Part shown: piece by piece, positions 28,946 to 37,869 of the stretch
How positions within the stretch are numbered: the first letter of the stretch is position 1
How the letters are laid out: each line of letters begins with the position of its first letter
Assembly: GCA_963712305.1 (NCBI GenBank)
Contig: CAVQHI010000002.1
Span: 1,963,502 to 2,027,501, forward strand
Length of the DNA: 64,000 nt
Direction of reading: 5' to 3'
Source of the DNA: DATFNI01 sp963712305
Lineage (GTDB): Bacteria > Bacteroidota > Rhodothermia > Balneolales > DATFMH01
Made by a program: the position numbers and the translations under genes
The notes under the pieces: model-generated
What the model saw: only the letters and a program-made list of their open reading frames with translations
Database searches by the model: none
What the model was told of the DNA's origin: nothing

Positions 28946-29415
28946 AAAATATCCTCCGATATTTAAACATACTTCTGAGTACGATTTGACTAAAAATCGA
29001 TAAACTCAAGTATTCATTCCATTAATTCATAAGACCTTATAAAACGTGTGAGGCGGGATTCTTAATAAATAAAAAGCAGGGCTCTCAAGTTCCCGGTTTA
29101 ATTCCGTTTAATAAAAAAAATGACTATCCGCCCTGATTCATCGGGATTACATATCTCACATTTAACTGCAAAGTACGCCAAGTTCGCGGAGTAAGACTCT
29201 ATATTTTTGCGTTTCTTGGCGGATTATATTTTCTGATCCCGGAAAAAACTATCACAGTTGGAGTGATACCGGATAATCATTATAAAATAATAAGGACAAA
29301 GAGTTCACTGGAGATGAGCAAAGGACCACAGCGTTTTAAAATGCAATGTTTAGGCTTGGTATTTATCCGTTAATGAGATCTGTGAAATATTTTGGAAATT
29401 GATAAACATGTACAT
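28946..29415. other. Intergenic region holding one short inverted-repeat element
   Basis: A 470-bp gap between the oxidoreductase start and the transporter stop. The segment 29120-29280 is the repeat described separately; the remainder is AT-rich and shows no gene. Confidence 0.6.
29120..29280 (+). mobile_element. MITE-like element, ATGACTATCC family, copy 1
   Basis: Bounded by ATGACTATCCG (29120-29130) and CGGATAATCAT (29270-29280). The interior has CGCCAAGTTCGCGGAGTAAG and GCGTTTCTTGGCGG, able to pair. The whole element matches the reverse complement of 62778-62935 almost throughout. Non-coding; the flanking duplication is unclear. Confidence 0.75.
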
Positions 29416-30786
29416 CTAAAAAAACTTGGTAATCCCATAAACGGCGGCAAGCAGGATTGCAGAAATACTCAACCAGAAAGCAATATCATACAACCTGCTG
29501 GGTTTCAGGCGGTCGATGAGACGCACATACCTGAAATTGATGGCCGCAAAGACAACGATCAGTAGAAGGATGGAGGTGGCAAAGCCTCCGATGATAATCA
29601 TCAATACCGGTAGTTGAAGGAAAAGAAAGAGCAGGGCCCACATAATAGGAAAAACCCATGCGAGTACTGCGATAACACGTCTTCTCTGGTCTATATCATA
29701 AAAATTAAAGATACCCAATATGCCGAAAGTATCGGCAAAGATGCGGGTCCAGCTTGCCAGTGCGGAGAAGAGAGTGGAGTAGAGGACGACTACGGCACAG
29801 ACTAAAAAGATTATTTCGGCCCCGCTGCCCATTGTTTCGGTGTACATCCCGGCAAGGGTTTCAATCATTTTATAGCCACCAGGTATCATCTTCCGGGAGT
29901 GTAAAACGGCCGCTCCCAGGATATAAAAAGCGGCAGTAACCAGTGTGTAGACAATCATTGATAATACCGCATCCCAGTACATCACTTTGATCCATCCCTT
30001 TGCGCGTCTCAGCCAGTCGGAACTGTCTGAAACGGGACCCGCATATGCAGCATAACCTTTTTCGAGGCACCAGTAATGATAGTACATGATCTCATCGCCA
30101 CCCACTCCGGTTATGCCGAACGCAGCAATTGCTACCCCAACCATAGCGGCAGGCAGATGAAACTCTAGTCCATACAGAATATCATGCCAACCAAAAGCAT
30201 ACTTCGTGAACTGAAGAAAGTACACAGATAGGAAGGTAAACGAAGTAAAAAAAGCGATCATTAACAGGGACAAGCGTTCGAGAAATTGATAATACCCGCG
30301 GAAAACCAGCAGCGAAGCCGACAATGTTGTGGCTACGGTCCATGTGAGAATGCTAATGGACGGGACCATGATATTCATGGTAATAGCCACCCCACCAATA
30401 ATGCCACCCACCTGGAGCAGTTTAAATAACTGAATGAACAGCCAGGACCAAATGGTCCAGTTGATTTGCCTGAAGCTCCAGCCTGGTAGTTTATTGAAGG
30501 CGTTCATCACCGTTTCACCAGTGCTGATGGCGTGTTTCCCAAACTCAAGTTGAAGAGTAACTTTGACAAGACAGCTTAGTACAACGACCCAGAAGGTGAC
30601 AAACCCGGCTTTTGCACCCAGCGTTGTAGTAGCACTGAGTTCGCCTGAACCAACGATAGCTGCAGACAGAACATAACCGGGTCCAAGGTGCGTTAGTGTG
30701 CCGCAAAAACTTTTGGGAGGTTCTTTGACTTTCCCTGGGGATAAGAGATAGGGATCATATGATTGATTACTTTTAATTTCCTCCAT
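29416..30786 (-). CDS. Nramp-family-like transporter with non-canonical metal-site motifs
   Basis: A 456-residue, roughly 11-helix membrane protein of the Nramp (natural resistance-associated macrophage protein) fold. In canonical Nramps helix 1 carries DPGN and helix 6 MPH, which bind Mn2+/Fe2+. Here helix 1 reads AAIVGSGELSATTT, so DPGN becomes GSGE, and helix 6 reads TGVGGDEIMYYHYW, lacking the Met and the usual His. Family membership rests on the overall layout (LGPGYVLSAA; KHAISTGETVMNAF). Divalent-cation transport is therefore uncertain; a different metal or solute is possible. It follows the GH13 gene on the same strand after 58 bp and may be co-transcribed with it. Confidence 0.75.
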   Translation of the reverse strand: MEEIKSNQSYDPYLLSPGKVKEPPKSFCGTLTHLGPGYVLSAAIVGSGELSATTTLGAKAGFVTFWVVVLSCLVKVTLQLEFGKHAISTGETVMNAFNKLPGWSFRQINWTIWSWLFIQLFKLLQVGGIIGGVAITMNIMVPSISILTWTVATTLSASLLVFRGYYQFLERLSLLMIAFFTSFTFLSVYFLQFTKYAFGWHDILYGLEFHLPAAMVGVAIAAFGITGVGGDEIMYYHYWCLEKGYAAYAGPVSDSSDWLRRAKGWIKVMYWDAVLSMIVYTLVTAAFYILGAAVLHSRKMIPGGYKMIETLAGMYTETMGSGAEIIFLVCAVVVLYSTLFSALASWTRIFADTFGILGIFNFYDIDQRRRVIAVLAWVFPIMWALLFLFLQLPVLMIIIGGFATSILLLIVVFAAINFRYVRLIDRLKPSRLYDIAFWLSISAILLAAVYGITKFF

Positions 30787-30844
30787 GCCTTTGAAACCTC
30801 AGAAACCTGTTAAAATTTATCTATGCCGCCTATAACACGATTAA

Positions 30845-32590
30845 TTATTTGATGGTATAAATAACTGCCTGGTATGGACTAAGAGAAAATCTTGATCCCT
30901 GTCGATCTACCGTATCATAATTATTGATCATAATATTTTTGACAGATAATGAGTCGTATAACTGAATATCAGCTTTTTGTGTCGAGAAATTTAACAGTAC
31001 CAGCATCTTTTGATCCCCCAGCGATCGGGTGTAAGCATAGACCTGTTCGTTTTTAGGGAGCAGCAGCTTGTATTTTCCATACACAAGTACCGGGTTTTCT
31101 TTCCTCAGTTTCATCATCCTGCGGAAATAATTCAGGCAACTGTTGGGATCTTTTTCTTCTGTCGCGACATTGATTTGCCTGTAATTTGGATTCACCTGGA
31201 TCCAGGGTGTGTCAGTCGTAAAACCGGCATTTTCTGTTGTATCCCACTGAAAAGGAGTCCTGGCATTATCTCTTGACAGGAAATTCAGCCTTTTCATGTA
31301 CTGCTGGAGATCTCCATGTTCTTCTTTAACTCGTTCATACCCATTTATCGCTTCAATGTCGCGGTACTGCGATATATCATTAAAATTTATGTTTGTCATT
31401 CCCAATTCATCACCGTTGTAATAATAGGGTGTGCCATGCATGCTTAATATAAAAGTAGTCAGCATTTGAGATGAGTGACGCCGGTATTCAGGACTATCAT
31501 TGCCGAATTTACTGACCATTCTCGGTACATCATGGTTTGCAAGAAATATCGAGAGCCAGCCTTTGCCGGACATCGCACTGTCCCAACGTGTGTAAACATC
31601 CTTGAAGTCTGTAAGCTTGTACCCGTCTAAGCTGTTGCCGATCTGCATTCCTTCAAAATGATACACCATATCCAGTTCGTGCCGATCAGGAGCGACCAGG
31701 TTTATGGCATCCCGGAAGGTGCTGCCGGCGCCTTCTGCTACAGTCATCACATCATAGTGACTCAACACCTGTCGATTCATTTCTTGTAAATAATCATGAA
31801 GGTGGGGACCCATGCCATAGTATTTGATGATGTTCTTTTCGTATCCCTCAGGCAGTTTCGGGAATGTGGTATCCTTGGCGACAAACTGGAACGCATCCAT
31901 ACGGAATCCGTCAATACCTTTGTCCAGCCAAAACTTCATGATGTCATACACTTCTTGTCGTACTTTGGGATTTTCCCAGTTCAGATCCGGTTGGTGGACC
32001 GAGAAGTAGTGTAGGTAGTAAGCATTGGTCAGCGAGTCATATTTCCAGGCATTGTGATGTACGTCAAAAGAACTGTAGCGTGGATTAGGTTTTCCACGCT
32101 CTGCATTCCACCAGTGATAGTAATTGCGGTATGGATTAGTCCGGGAGCTGCGTGATTTCTCAAACCAGCGATGCTGATCGCTCGTATGGTTTACAACCAA
32201 ATCCATCATCAGTTTTATGCCGCGTTGGTGCATCCCTTTGAGCATCTCATCGAAGTCTTTCATCGTTCCGAATTCCTTCATGATCTCCCGGTAGTTGCTG
32301 ATATCATAACCATTATCATAATTTGGGGATGCATAGATAGGATTCAGCCAAACAACAGTAACTCCCAGGCTTTTGATATAATCTAACTTTGAAATGATGC
32401 CCTTTAAATCCCCAATTCCATCGCCGTTACTGTCTTTAAAACTTCTTGGGTAGAGTTGGTATACGACCGCCTCTTTCCACCACTTTTTATCAATATTTTG
32501 CTGTTGGTTAGCAGTTTTAGGGGTTTGCCGATTACACCCCCAAAAAATAATCAGCGAAAGGAAAATCGAAACGATAAAATATTTCCTCAT
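30845..32590 (-). CDS. GH13 alpha-glucosidase / oligo-1,6-glucosidase lipoprotein
   Basis: Start at 32590 (MRKYFIVSIF) is preferred: AGGA lies upstream and it gives a lipoprotein signal with Cys19 in FWGC. The 581-residue enzyme has the GH13 barrel from about residue 37 (WWKEAVVYQLYPRSFKDSNG), with MMDLVVNHTS, nucleophile Asp232 in GFRMDAF, acid/base Glu286 in VAEG and Asp354 in ANHD. The subfamily looks like oligo-1,6-glucosidase/alpha-glucosidase (GH13_31-like); trehalose-cleaving or transferring relatives are the main alternative. It probably cleaves alpha-glucosides in the periplasm or at the cell surface. No SusCD genes are adjacent. Confidence 0.9.
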   Translation of the reverse strand: MRKYFIVSIFLSLIIFWGCNRQTPKTANQQQNIDKKWWKEAVVYQLYPRSFKDSNGDGIGDLKGIISKLDYIKSLGVTVVWLNPIYASPNYDNGYDISNYREIMKEFGTMKDFDEMLKGMHQRGIKLMMDLVVNHTSDQHRWFEKSRSSRTNPYRNYYHWWNAERGKPNPRYSSFDVHHNAWKYDSLTNAYYLHYFSVHQPDLNWENPKVRQEVYDIMKFWLDKGIDGFRMDAFQFVAKDTTFPKLPEGYEKNIIKYYGMGPHLHDYLQEMNRQVLSHYDVMTVAEGAGSTFRDAINLVAPDRHELDMVYHFEGMQIGNSLDGYKLTDFKDVYTRWDSAMSGKGWLSIFLANHDVPRMVSKFGNDSPEYRRHSSQMLTTFILSMHGTPYYYNGDELGMTNINFNDISQYRDIEAINGYERVKEEHGDLQQYMKRLNFLSRDNARTPFQWDTTENAGFTTDTPWIQVNPNYRQINVATEEKDPNSCLNYFRRMMKLRKENPVLVYGKYKLLLPKNEQVYAYTRSLGDQKMLVLLNFSTQKADIQLYDSLSVKNIMINNYDTVDRQGSRFSLSPYQAVIYTIK

Positions 32591-32685
32591 AAAAATCCTG
32601 AAATGTGTTTTGCTTAGTGAGATTTGCAAACGATTAATAATAATCAGGATATTATGAATAAGTAATAGTGATCACAATAATGTTA

Positions 32686-33195
32686 TTACCAGGCAGGTAA
32701 GCCGTGTTTATCAGCGTAATAGAATAGGATATCAAAATATACTGGCGTGGAACCCAGCTCTCGCAAAAGCACAGCAACTTGTCCGCGGTGATGAGCTCCG
32801 TGAATAATAGAGTGATGTAGTAATTCACCCAGCGGCATCGATCTAATCTGACCTTCTTTACCTTTATATTCAACATTTGCTATCAGATCTTTATCGTCCA
32901 ACCCCGACAGGAAATCACGCATATAACATTCAACTTTATTCCAGTCATCGATTAAAGGTTGCACTGTTGGGTAGTACTCAGCATTAAGGCGCGTGCCACG
33001 GCTATGCCCCCCACACCGGCTAAGCCATCCCCATTCCGTGCTCAGAACGTGAAACATGGTATTCCTGATGGACCCATGACCACCAGCTACATGACGAGTG
33101 AATTCTTCGGGTGTCAGCTGAGACACAACCGACAAGATTCTCTTATTTGCCCAATAGTTATAATCGTAGAGTTCCTTTAAATCTTCTACAGTCAT
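32686..33195 (-). CDS. DinB-family protein
   Basis: A 169-residue four-helix-bundle protein of the DinB/YfiT-like superfamily. The potential metal ligands are visible: a His in NTMFHVLSTEWGW and two more in HHSIIHGAHHRGQVAVLLRE. The opening ELYDYNYWANKRILSVVSQL is typical of the family. Relatives are metal-dependent thiol-S-transferases or damage-induced proteins of unknown role; no specific reaction can be assigned here. Single gene. Confidence 0.88.
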   Translation of the reverse strand: MTVEDLKELYDYNYWANKRILSVVSQLTPEEFTRHVAGGHGSIRNTMFHVLSTEWGWLSRCGGHSRGTRLNAEYYPTVQPLIDDWNKVECYMRDFLSGLDDKDLIANVEYKGKEGQIRSMPLGELLHHSIIHGAHHRGQVAVLLRELGSTPVYFDILFYYADKHGLPAW

Positions 33196-33434
33196 CTATT
33201 TACTCCCTTTATGACTATTGCTAATATTAGAGATCACAAAAAAACAGGTTGGTGCAAGAGCAGTAAATGATGTTTCTCTTGGGTATAAAGCGCTCGATTT
33301 TTGATTACCGCTGAGAATTTCACCGACAGCCTCAGCATGATCATGCAAGTTATATGATTAGATCATGCAGTTCAAATCTCTGATTAAAAACCTGGTTTTC
33401 GGTATACCAGAATTATTGAAGAGGATTATATCCT

Positions 33435-34037
33435 TTACAACGAGTAGGCAACTCCAAACCTGAAACCGGACTCTGTTAGCGACCGGTGGTTCTCGCGTGA
33501 AGAGAAGGAAATATTCGAATGAAATTTCATATACGGATTGGCAAATATCGAAATGCCCCTGCTAATATTGTACTTTGCTCCAACACCGAACATTTCCCCA
33601 ATTCCTGATTGGTTCCCCATCTGGCTTGATTTGCTTGCACTGATATCAACCAAGAATCCTCCATTTGCAAAAAAATAGTTAAGGAAATTGAAACGCAAGG
33701 TTGCAGGAATTTCAACAAGACTAAAATCAGATTTGTAGGACGGATTATTTAAGCGTGGATTAACAATATCAACCCTGATCGTTTGTTTTGAGTATTCGAC
33801 ACCCGTTTCAATTTCGAACCGGTTTCCGAGTGGATGAGAGTAGGATAGACCCATGGTATAAAAATGATCACCGTTATACCCGTAATCGCTGAGAAGATTA
33901 CCCGATGAAACGGTACTTGAACCAAGCGTAGAAAACGTGAGTCCGATTTTTCCTCTATTTGAGTTGTTGTTTTGCGCGTAGACCATGTTACATGCAACCA
34001 ATATGCAACCGGTGATTATTAATAGTTTTTTCTTCAT
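33435..34037 (-). CDS. Outer-membrane beta-barrel protein (PorT/OmpW-like size class)
   Basis: A 200-residue protein with a Sec signal peptide (about 1-21, ending VYA-QN). The remainder alternates hydrophobic and polar residues in amphipathic strands (KIGLTFSTLG, YTMGLSYSHPLGNRFEIETG, EIPATLRFNFLNYFFANGG) and ends in FRFGVAYSL with a terminal aromatic/hydrophobic pattern expected of an eight-stranded barrel. Function unknown. A terminal-inverted-repeat element sits 26 bp upstream of its start codon and could affect its promoter. Confidence 0.78.
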   Translation of the reverse strand: MKKKLLIITGCILVACNMVYAQNNNSNRGKIGLTFSTLGSSTVSSGNLLSDYGYNGDHFYTMGLSYSHPLGNRFEIETGVEYSKQTIRVDIVNPRLNNPSYKSDFSLVEIPATLRFNFLNYFFANGGFLVDISASKSSQMGNQSGIGEMFGVGAKYNISRGISIFANPYMKFHSNISFSSRENHRSLTESGFRFGVAYSL

Positions 34038-34063
34038 AATGCTATGATGATAATAAAATTAAA

Positions 34064-34414
34064 ATGACTATCCGTAATCAATACAATTTCGTATAAATCC
34101 CGATTGTTTCACTCAAAAAAGCCACAGAAACACTTCCAAAACTTCGGGACTCCGTGTATCTCCATGCCTCTGTGGTTATTATTCCAGCGCTTGTATTTAC
34201 CGCAGAGCACTATCCGAACAACGAATTTGCCATAGATCAGGGCGTCTTGAAAAGACAAAAATCGATTCGGGAACGTCATTGGAAAAGTACATCCTTGACT
34301 TTCTTTTTTATAAAAGGGCACAGAGAATTCACAGAGCCGGAATTATCAGGGAGGGTATACTTTTTCCTTGTCTCTTTGGCTATTTAAGCATATGTAGCAA
34401 TTGCGGATAGTCAT
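34064..34414. mobile_element. MITE-like element, ATGACTATCC family, 351-bp variant with perfect 11-bp flanking duplication
   Basis: Ends are ATGACTATCCG (34064-34074) and CGGATAGTCAT (34404-34414). The flanks carry ATAAAATTAAA on both sides (34053-34063 and 34415-34425), a clean candidate target-site duplication. The interior differs from the ~160-bp copies and contains CCACAGA/TCTGTGG inverted blocks. No coding capacity. Confidence 0.8.
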
Positions 34415-35094
34415 ATAAAATTAAATGAATTAGTCACTTGGGTTTGAGTCCATAACCTTTTGGGACGGCAATGCCAGGCCGTTATAGATACTGCCTGATC
34501 AAACGGAATTTCCGTAAATAGTGGCTCACGACCCAGCTTAGTGAAAGATCAAGCGTAAGCATTATCAGAAATTTTAATAAAAGATGGAGAATGTCGTAAT
34601 TCATTAGTAGAAACTGTCACCATTAAGTTTTGCAATCCTAATGTTTGTATTAGATGGTAACAGGGGGCAACCGGTTGGGGAAAATGGTTTCCCTGGTCTG
34701 TCGTACCGCTTTTCGCAGATGTGACGGGGCCCCGATGTGAAGTTCTGCCACCAATTAGTAAGGCAGTGGTTGTAGTGACATTTTTATAGGTGTAATTGTT
34801 CTGCTTTCTCGCATTCGGTAATCGGGTAATACACAATGATATGCGATGATTGTAACGCAATAATTATATAATGTTTAGTCCGAAAATGATCCCGGACTTA
34901 TAGTATGAGCGATGATGATATAGTCATTGCTTTGCTGATAACATCCATTAGGTCTCATATAGAGGATGTCCTATTTTAAAAATTTTGACTGGCACCTTAT
35001 AATTCCGCGCTCTTACATCTTTTGACATTACGTAGTTGAATAAACCTGTCATCGTTCATAAAATCATGCATTAAGTTTAACGGGCAAAAATAAA
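34415..35094. other. Intergenic region with no recognised gene
   Basis: About 680 bp between the inverted-repeat element and the peptidase gene. One minus-strand reading frame of about 100 codons (34549-34860) crosses it, but it has no recognisable domain, signal or ribosome site. The peptidase promoter should lie near 35000-35090. I see no RNA gene or strong hairpin. Confidence 0.45.
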
Positions 35095-37392
35095 GTGATG
35101 AAATTGAGACCATCAAAAATCCTATCCATAAGCGTAATTCTAATTCTTGCGTCAAATGTCTGCATGGCACAACAACATGAAGACATTAAGCAGGCATATA
35201 AGCGGGCAAGACAATTTTTGCCGTCACATACCAATTCGATGGTGACTAATGAGATATCGGATGCTACATGGCAAACCGGAGGGCGATTGCTTTATCTTGA
35301 TAATACGGCTGACTGGAGCAAATTTATGATTGCCAGTCCATCAACCGGGGAAAAAAGGGTGGCTTTTGAACAGGATAAACTGGCTAATGCATTATTAGAA
35401 GTCACGGGTAAAATAATAGATTCGGAGCATTTGAATATACGGGATATCCGTTTGTCACCTGATGGAAAACATGTGCAGATCAATTTCTCCGGTGCAACAT
35501 ATGGTTGCGATCTTGAAAACTATAAATGTGAATATATAGCCACGGGTGACGAGGTGATTTCTCCCGATGGGACCAAAGCTGTATACATAAAAGATAACAA
35601 CCTGTGGATGCACAATGTCAAAACAGGTCAGCCTACCCAGTTGACGTTTGACGGTGAAAAGAATTACGGATACGGTACCAATAACGGTGGATGGATCAAA
35701 AGCGATAAGCCCGTTGTTCGCTGGTCACCCGATTCAAAACATATAGCGACGTTCCGGCAGGACAGTCGCAACGTAAAAGACATGTATCTAGTGAGCACCA
35801 ATGTCGGTCACCCGCGGCTGGAGAAGTGGAAGTATGCATTGCCCGGCGATAGTGCCATCTTTCGTGTAGAACGGGTGATTATCAACCTTAACAATACCCA
35901 TCACCCCAAGGTTGTGCATCTTAAGATGAAGGCCGATGCGCAGAGATCCACAATCAGCGATCATATTGCCGGCAATGACGGTGAATTTCTCGATACCGAA
36001 TGGTTCCCGAACAGCGAAAAGCTCGCCTTTGTTTCGGTGAGCCGTAACCTGCAGAAAGCCACATTGCGAATTGCAGACTCACAAACGGGTGACATTAGGA
36101 CGGTACTGGATGAAAAGGTAAATACGTTTTATGAGTCGGGTGTCAATAAAGTAAACTGGCATGTGCTTCCTCAGAGGCAGGAGGTTATCTGGTACTCACA
36201 ACGCAGCAACTGGGGACACTTGTATATGTACGACCTGAAGACAGGCCAGCTCAAATATCAAATCACAAAAGGCGACTGGAATGTGCTGCAGGTGCGTTAC
36301 ATCGATCGAAAAGACAACAAGATTTATTTCACCGGGTCTTGCCGCGAGGATGGGAATCCCTACTATCATTATCTGTACAGCGTCGATTTCAGCGGGAAAG
36401 ACCTTAAGCTCCTTACCCCCGAAACGGCCAATCACGAAGTGACTCTGTCCAATGATAGTAAATACTTTGTAGATACTTATTCTACAACGGATACGCCGCC
36501 GGTTTCCGTCATTCGAAACATGGAGGGTAAGAGAATAATGACACTGGAAAAGGCGGATATATCGAATCTAAAAGACATGGGATGGAAACCACCGGAAGTA
36601 TTTACAGTGAAAGCTCGGGATGGTAAAACAACGCTTTTGGGAAAGCTATACAAACCGGCCAATTTTGATCCAGCCAAGACATATCCCGTGATCGACTACG
36701 TTTATCCCGGTCCTCAGACGGGTAGTGTGAGAAGTTGGTCATTCCACACATCAGAGCATCAGGCCCTTGCTGAACTCGGATTCGTCGTCGTTGAAGTGAA
36801 TGCCCTGGGGACGCCCGGACGCTCGAAGTCATTCCAGGATTACTGGTATGGAAACATGCACGACAACGGCCTTCCCGATCAGGTTGCGATGATTAAGCAA
36901 CTGTCAAAACGGTACTCCTGGATGGATATTAATCGTGTCGGTATTTGGGGACATTCCGGAGGGGGGTTTGCGTCAACTGATGCTATGTTCACATACCCCG
37001 ACTTCTTCAAAGTGGCCGTTTCGGAATCCGGGAACCACGACAACCGTAATTATGAAGCCAACTGGGGTGAAAAATACCAGGGGCTACTCAAGACAGAAGG
37101 GGATTCCACCAATTACGACAGTCAGGCTAACCAATTATATGCCAAAAATCTAAAAGGACATTTGCTTCTTGCGTGCGGTTCAATGGATAACAATGTCCCG
37201 CCTTCCAATACCTTATTGGTCGTTGATGCTTTAATCAAAGCCCATAAAGACTTTGACATGTTTGTGATTCCCAACGCTCGTCATGGTTATGGATACGCCA
37301 AAGATTATTTCAGAAACCGCAGGTGGGCCTATTTTGTGAAATATCTTAAAGGTGAAAATGCACCTTCTGATTTTGAATTTGGAAGTGAGTAA
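35095..37392 (+). CDS. Exported S9 family peptidase (dipeptidyl-peptidase IV-like)
   Basis: A 765-residue exported serine peptidase; signal peptide about 1-25 (SNVCMA-QQ). The N-terminal half is the DPP-IV beta-propeller (DIRLSPDGKHVQINFSGATY; DGTKAVYIKDNNLWMHNV; VVRWSPDSKHIATFRQD). The C-terminal alpha/beta-hydrolase domain holds Ser621 in GIWGHSGGGF, Asp698 in GSMDNNVPP and His730 in NARHGY, a complete triad. It should release dipeptides, typically after Pro or Ala, in the periplasm or outside. Single gene. Confidence 0.93.
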   Translation: MMKLRPSKILSISVILILASNVCMAQQHEDIKQAYKRARQFLPSHTNSMVTNEISDATWQTGGRLLYLDNTADWSKFMIASPSTGEKRVAFEQDKLANALLEVTGKIIDSEHLNIRDIRLSPDGKHVQINFSGATYGCDLENYKCEYIATGDEVISPDGTKAVYIKDNNLWMHNVKTGQPTQLTFDGEKNYGYGTNNGGWIKSDKPVVRWSPDSKHIATFRQDSRNVKDMYLVSTNVGHPRLEKWKYALPGDSAIFRVERVIINLNNTHHPKVVHLKMKADAQRSTISDHIAGNDGEFLDTEWFPNSEKLAFVSVSRNLQKATLRIADSQTGDIRTVLDEKVNTFYESGVNKVNWHVLPQRQEVIWYSQRSNWGHLYMYDLKTGQLKYQITKGDWNVLQVRYIDRKDNKIYFTGSCREDGNPYYHYLYSVDFSGKDLKLLTPETANHEVTLSNDSKYFVDTYSTTDTPPVSVIRNMEGKRIMTLEKADISNLKDMGWKPPEVFTVKARDGKTTLLGKLYKPANFDPAKTYPVIDYVYPGPQTGSVRSWSFHTSEHQALAELGFVVVEVNALGTPGRSKSFQDYWYGNMHDNGLPDQVAMIKQLSKRYSWMDINRVGIWGHSGGGFASTDAMFTYPDFFKVAVSESGNHDNRNYEANWGEKYQGLLKTEGDSTNYDSQANQLYAKNLKGHLLLACGSMDNNVPPSNTLLVVDALIKAHKDFDMFVIPNARHGYGYAKDYFRNRRWAYFVKYLKGENAPSDFEFGSE

Positions 37393-37464
37393 TGACAGCC
37401 ATGCCAAGCGTCCAAATTCCGTCGATTATATTGCGTTCTCACACCCTAAGATTTGGCTTATCAT

Positions 37465-37689
37465 TTAGAGTCTGTTGATATCCTTTACTCGTTTGTTCTC
37501 TCTTCGCGGAATTTCGAATTGAACCCGGTCCCCTGTTGTGAGCTTGTCATGCACTCTCTGGTGGAGTCGAATGCTAATGCGATCACCAGACTCGGTTTCC
37601 ACCATAATGTAGCACCAGTACTTGCTGGGAGCACCAGGGGGTGGACGGTATGCTTTCTCAACGATAGTTCCAGTTACTTTCTTAGCCAT
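37465..37689 (-). CDS. Small basic protein of unknown function
   Basis: A 74-residue protein preceded by a strong ribosome site (GGAGGAGATGAGAA then ATG), unusual in this window and good evidence that it is translated. It begins MAKKVTGTIVEKAYRPPP and has alternating strand-like blocks (YWCYIMVETESGDRISIRLH; GDRVQFEIPRRE), suggesting a small OB- or SH3-like barrel. I do not recognise the family. Convergent with the peptidase gene. Confidence 0.7.
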   Translation of the reverse strand: MAKKVTGTIVEKAYRPPPGAPSKYWCYIMVETESGDRISIRLHQRVHDKLTTGDRVQFEIPRRENKRVKDINRL

Positions 37690-37869
37690 TTCTCATCTCC
37701 TCCGCCATTCAGGTCGAATGGGCTTGTGTGGCACTATTTCTCTAAGACAAACTAACTTAGATTAATATTAATAAGAAAATAAATAACAATGATATATTAA
37801 AATATATTTACTCGTAAAGCATAAGTTATATTTTGTGAATTAATCTCATCTTTTTTTAACTGCGTATCG

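Noticed and set aside
34549..34860. Minus-strand reading frame of about 100 codons
   Set aside because: No start-site signal, no recognisable domain and low-complexity composition; it is probably a chance frame in a non-coding gap.
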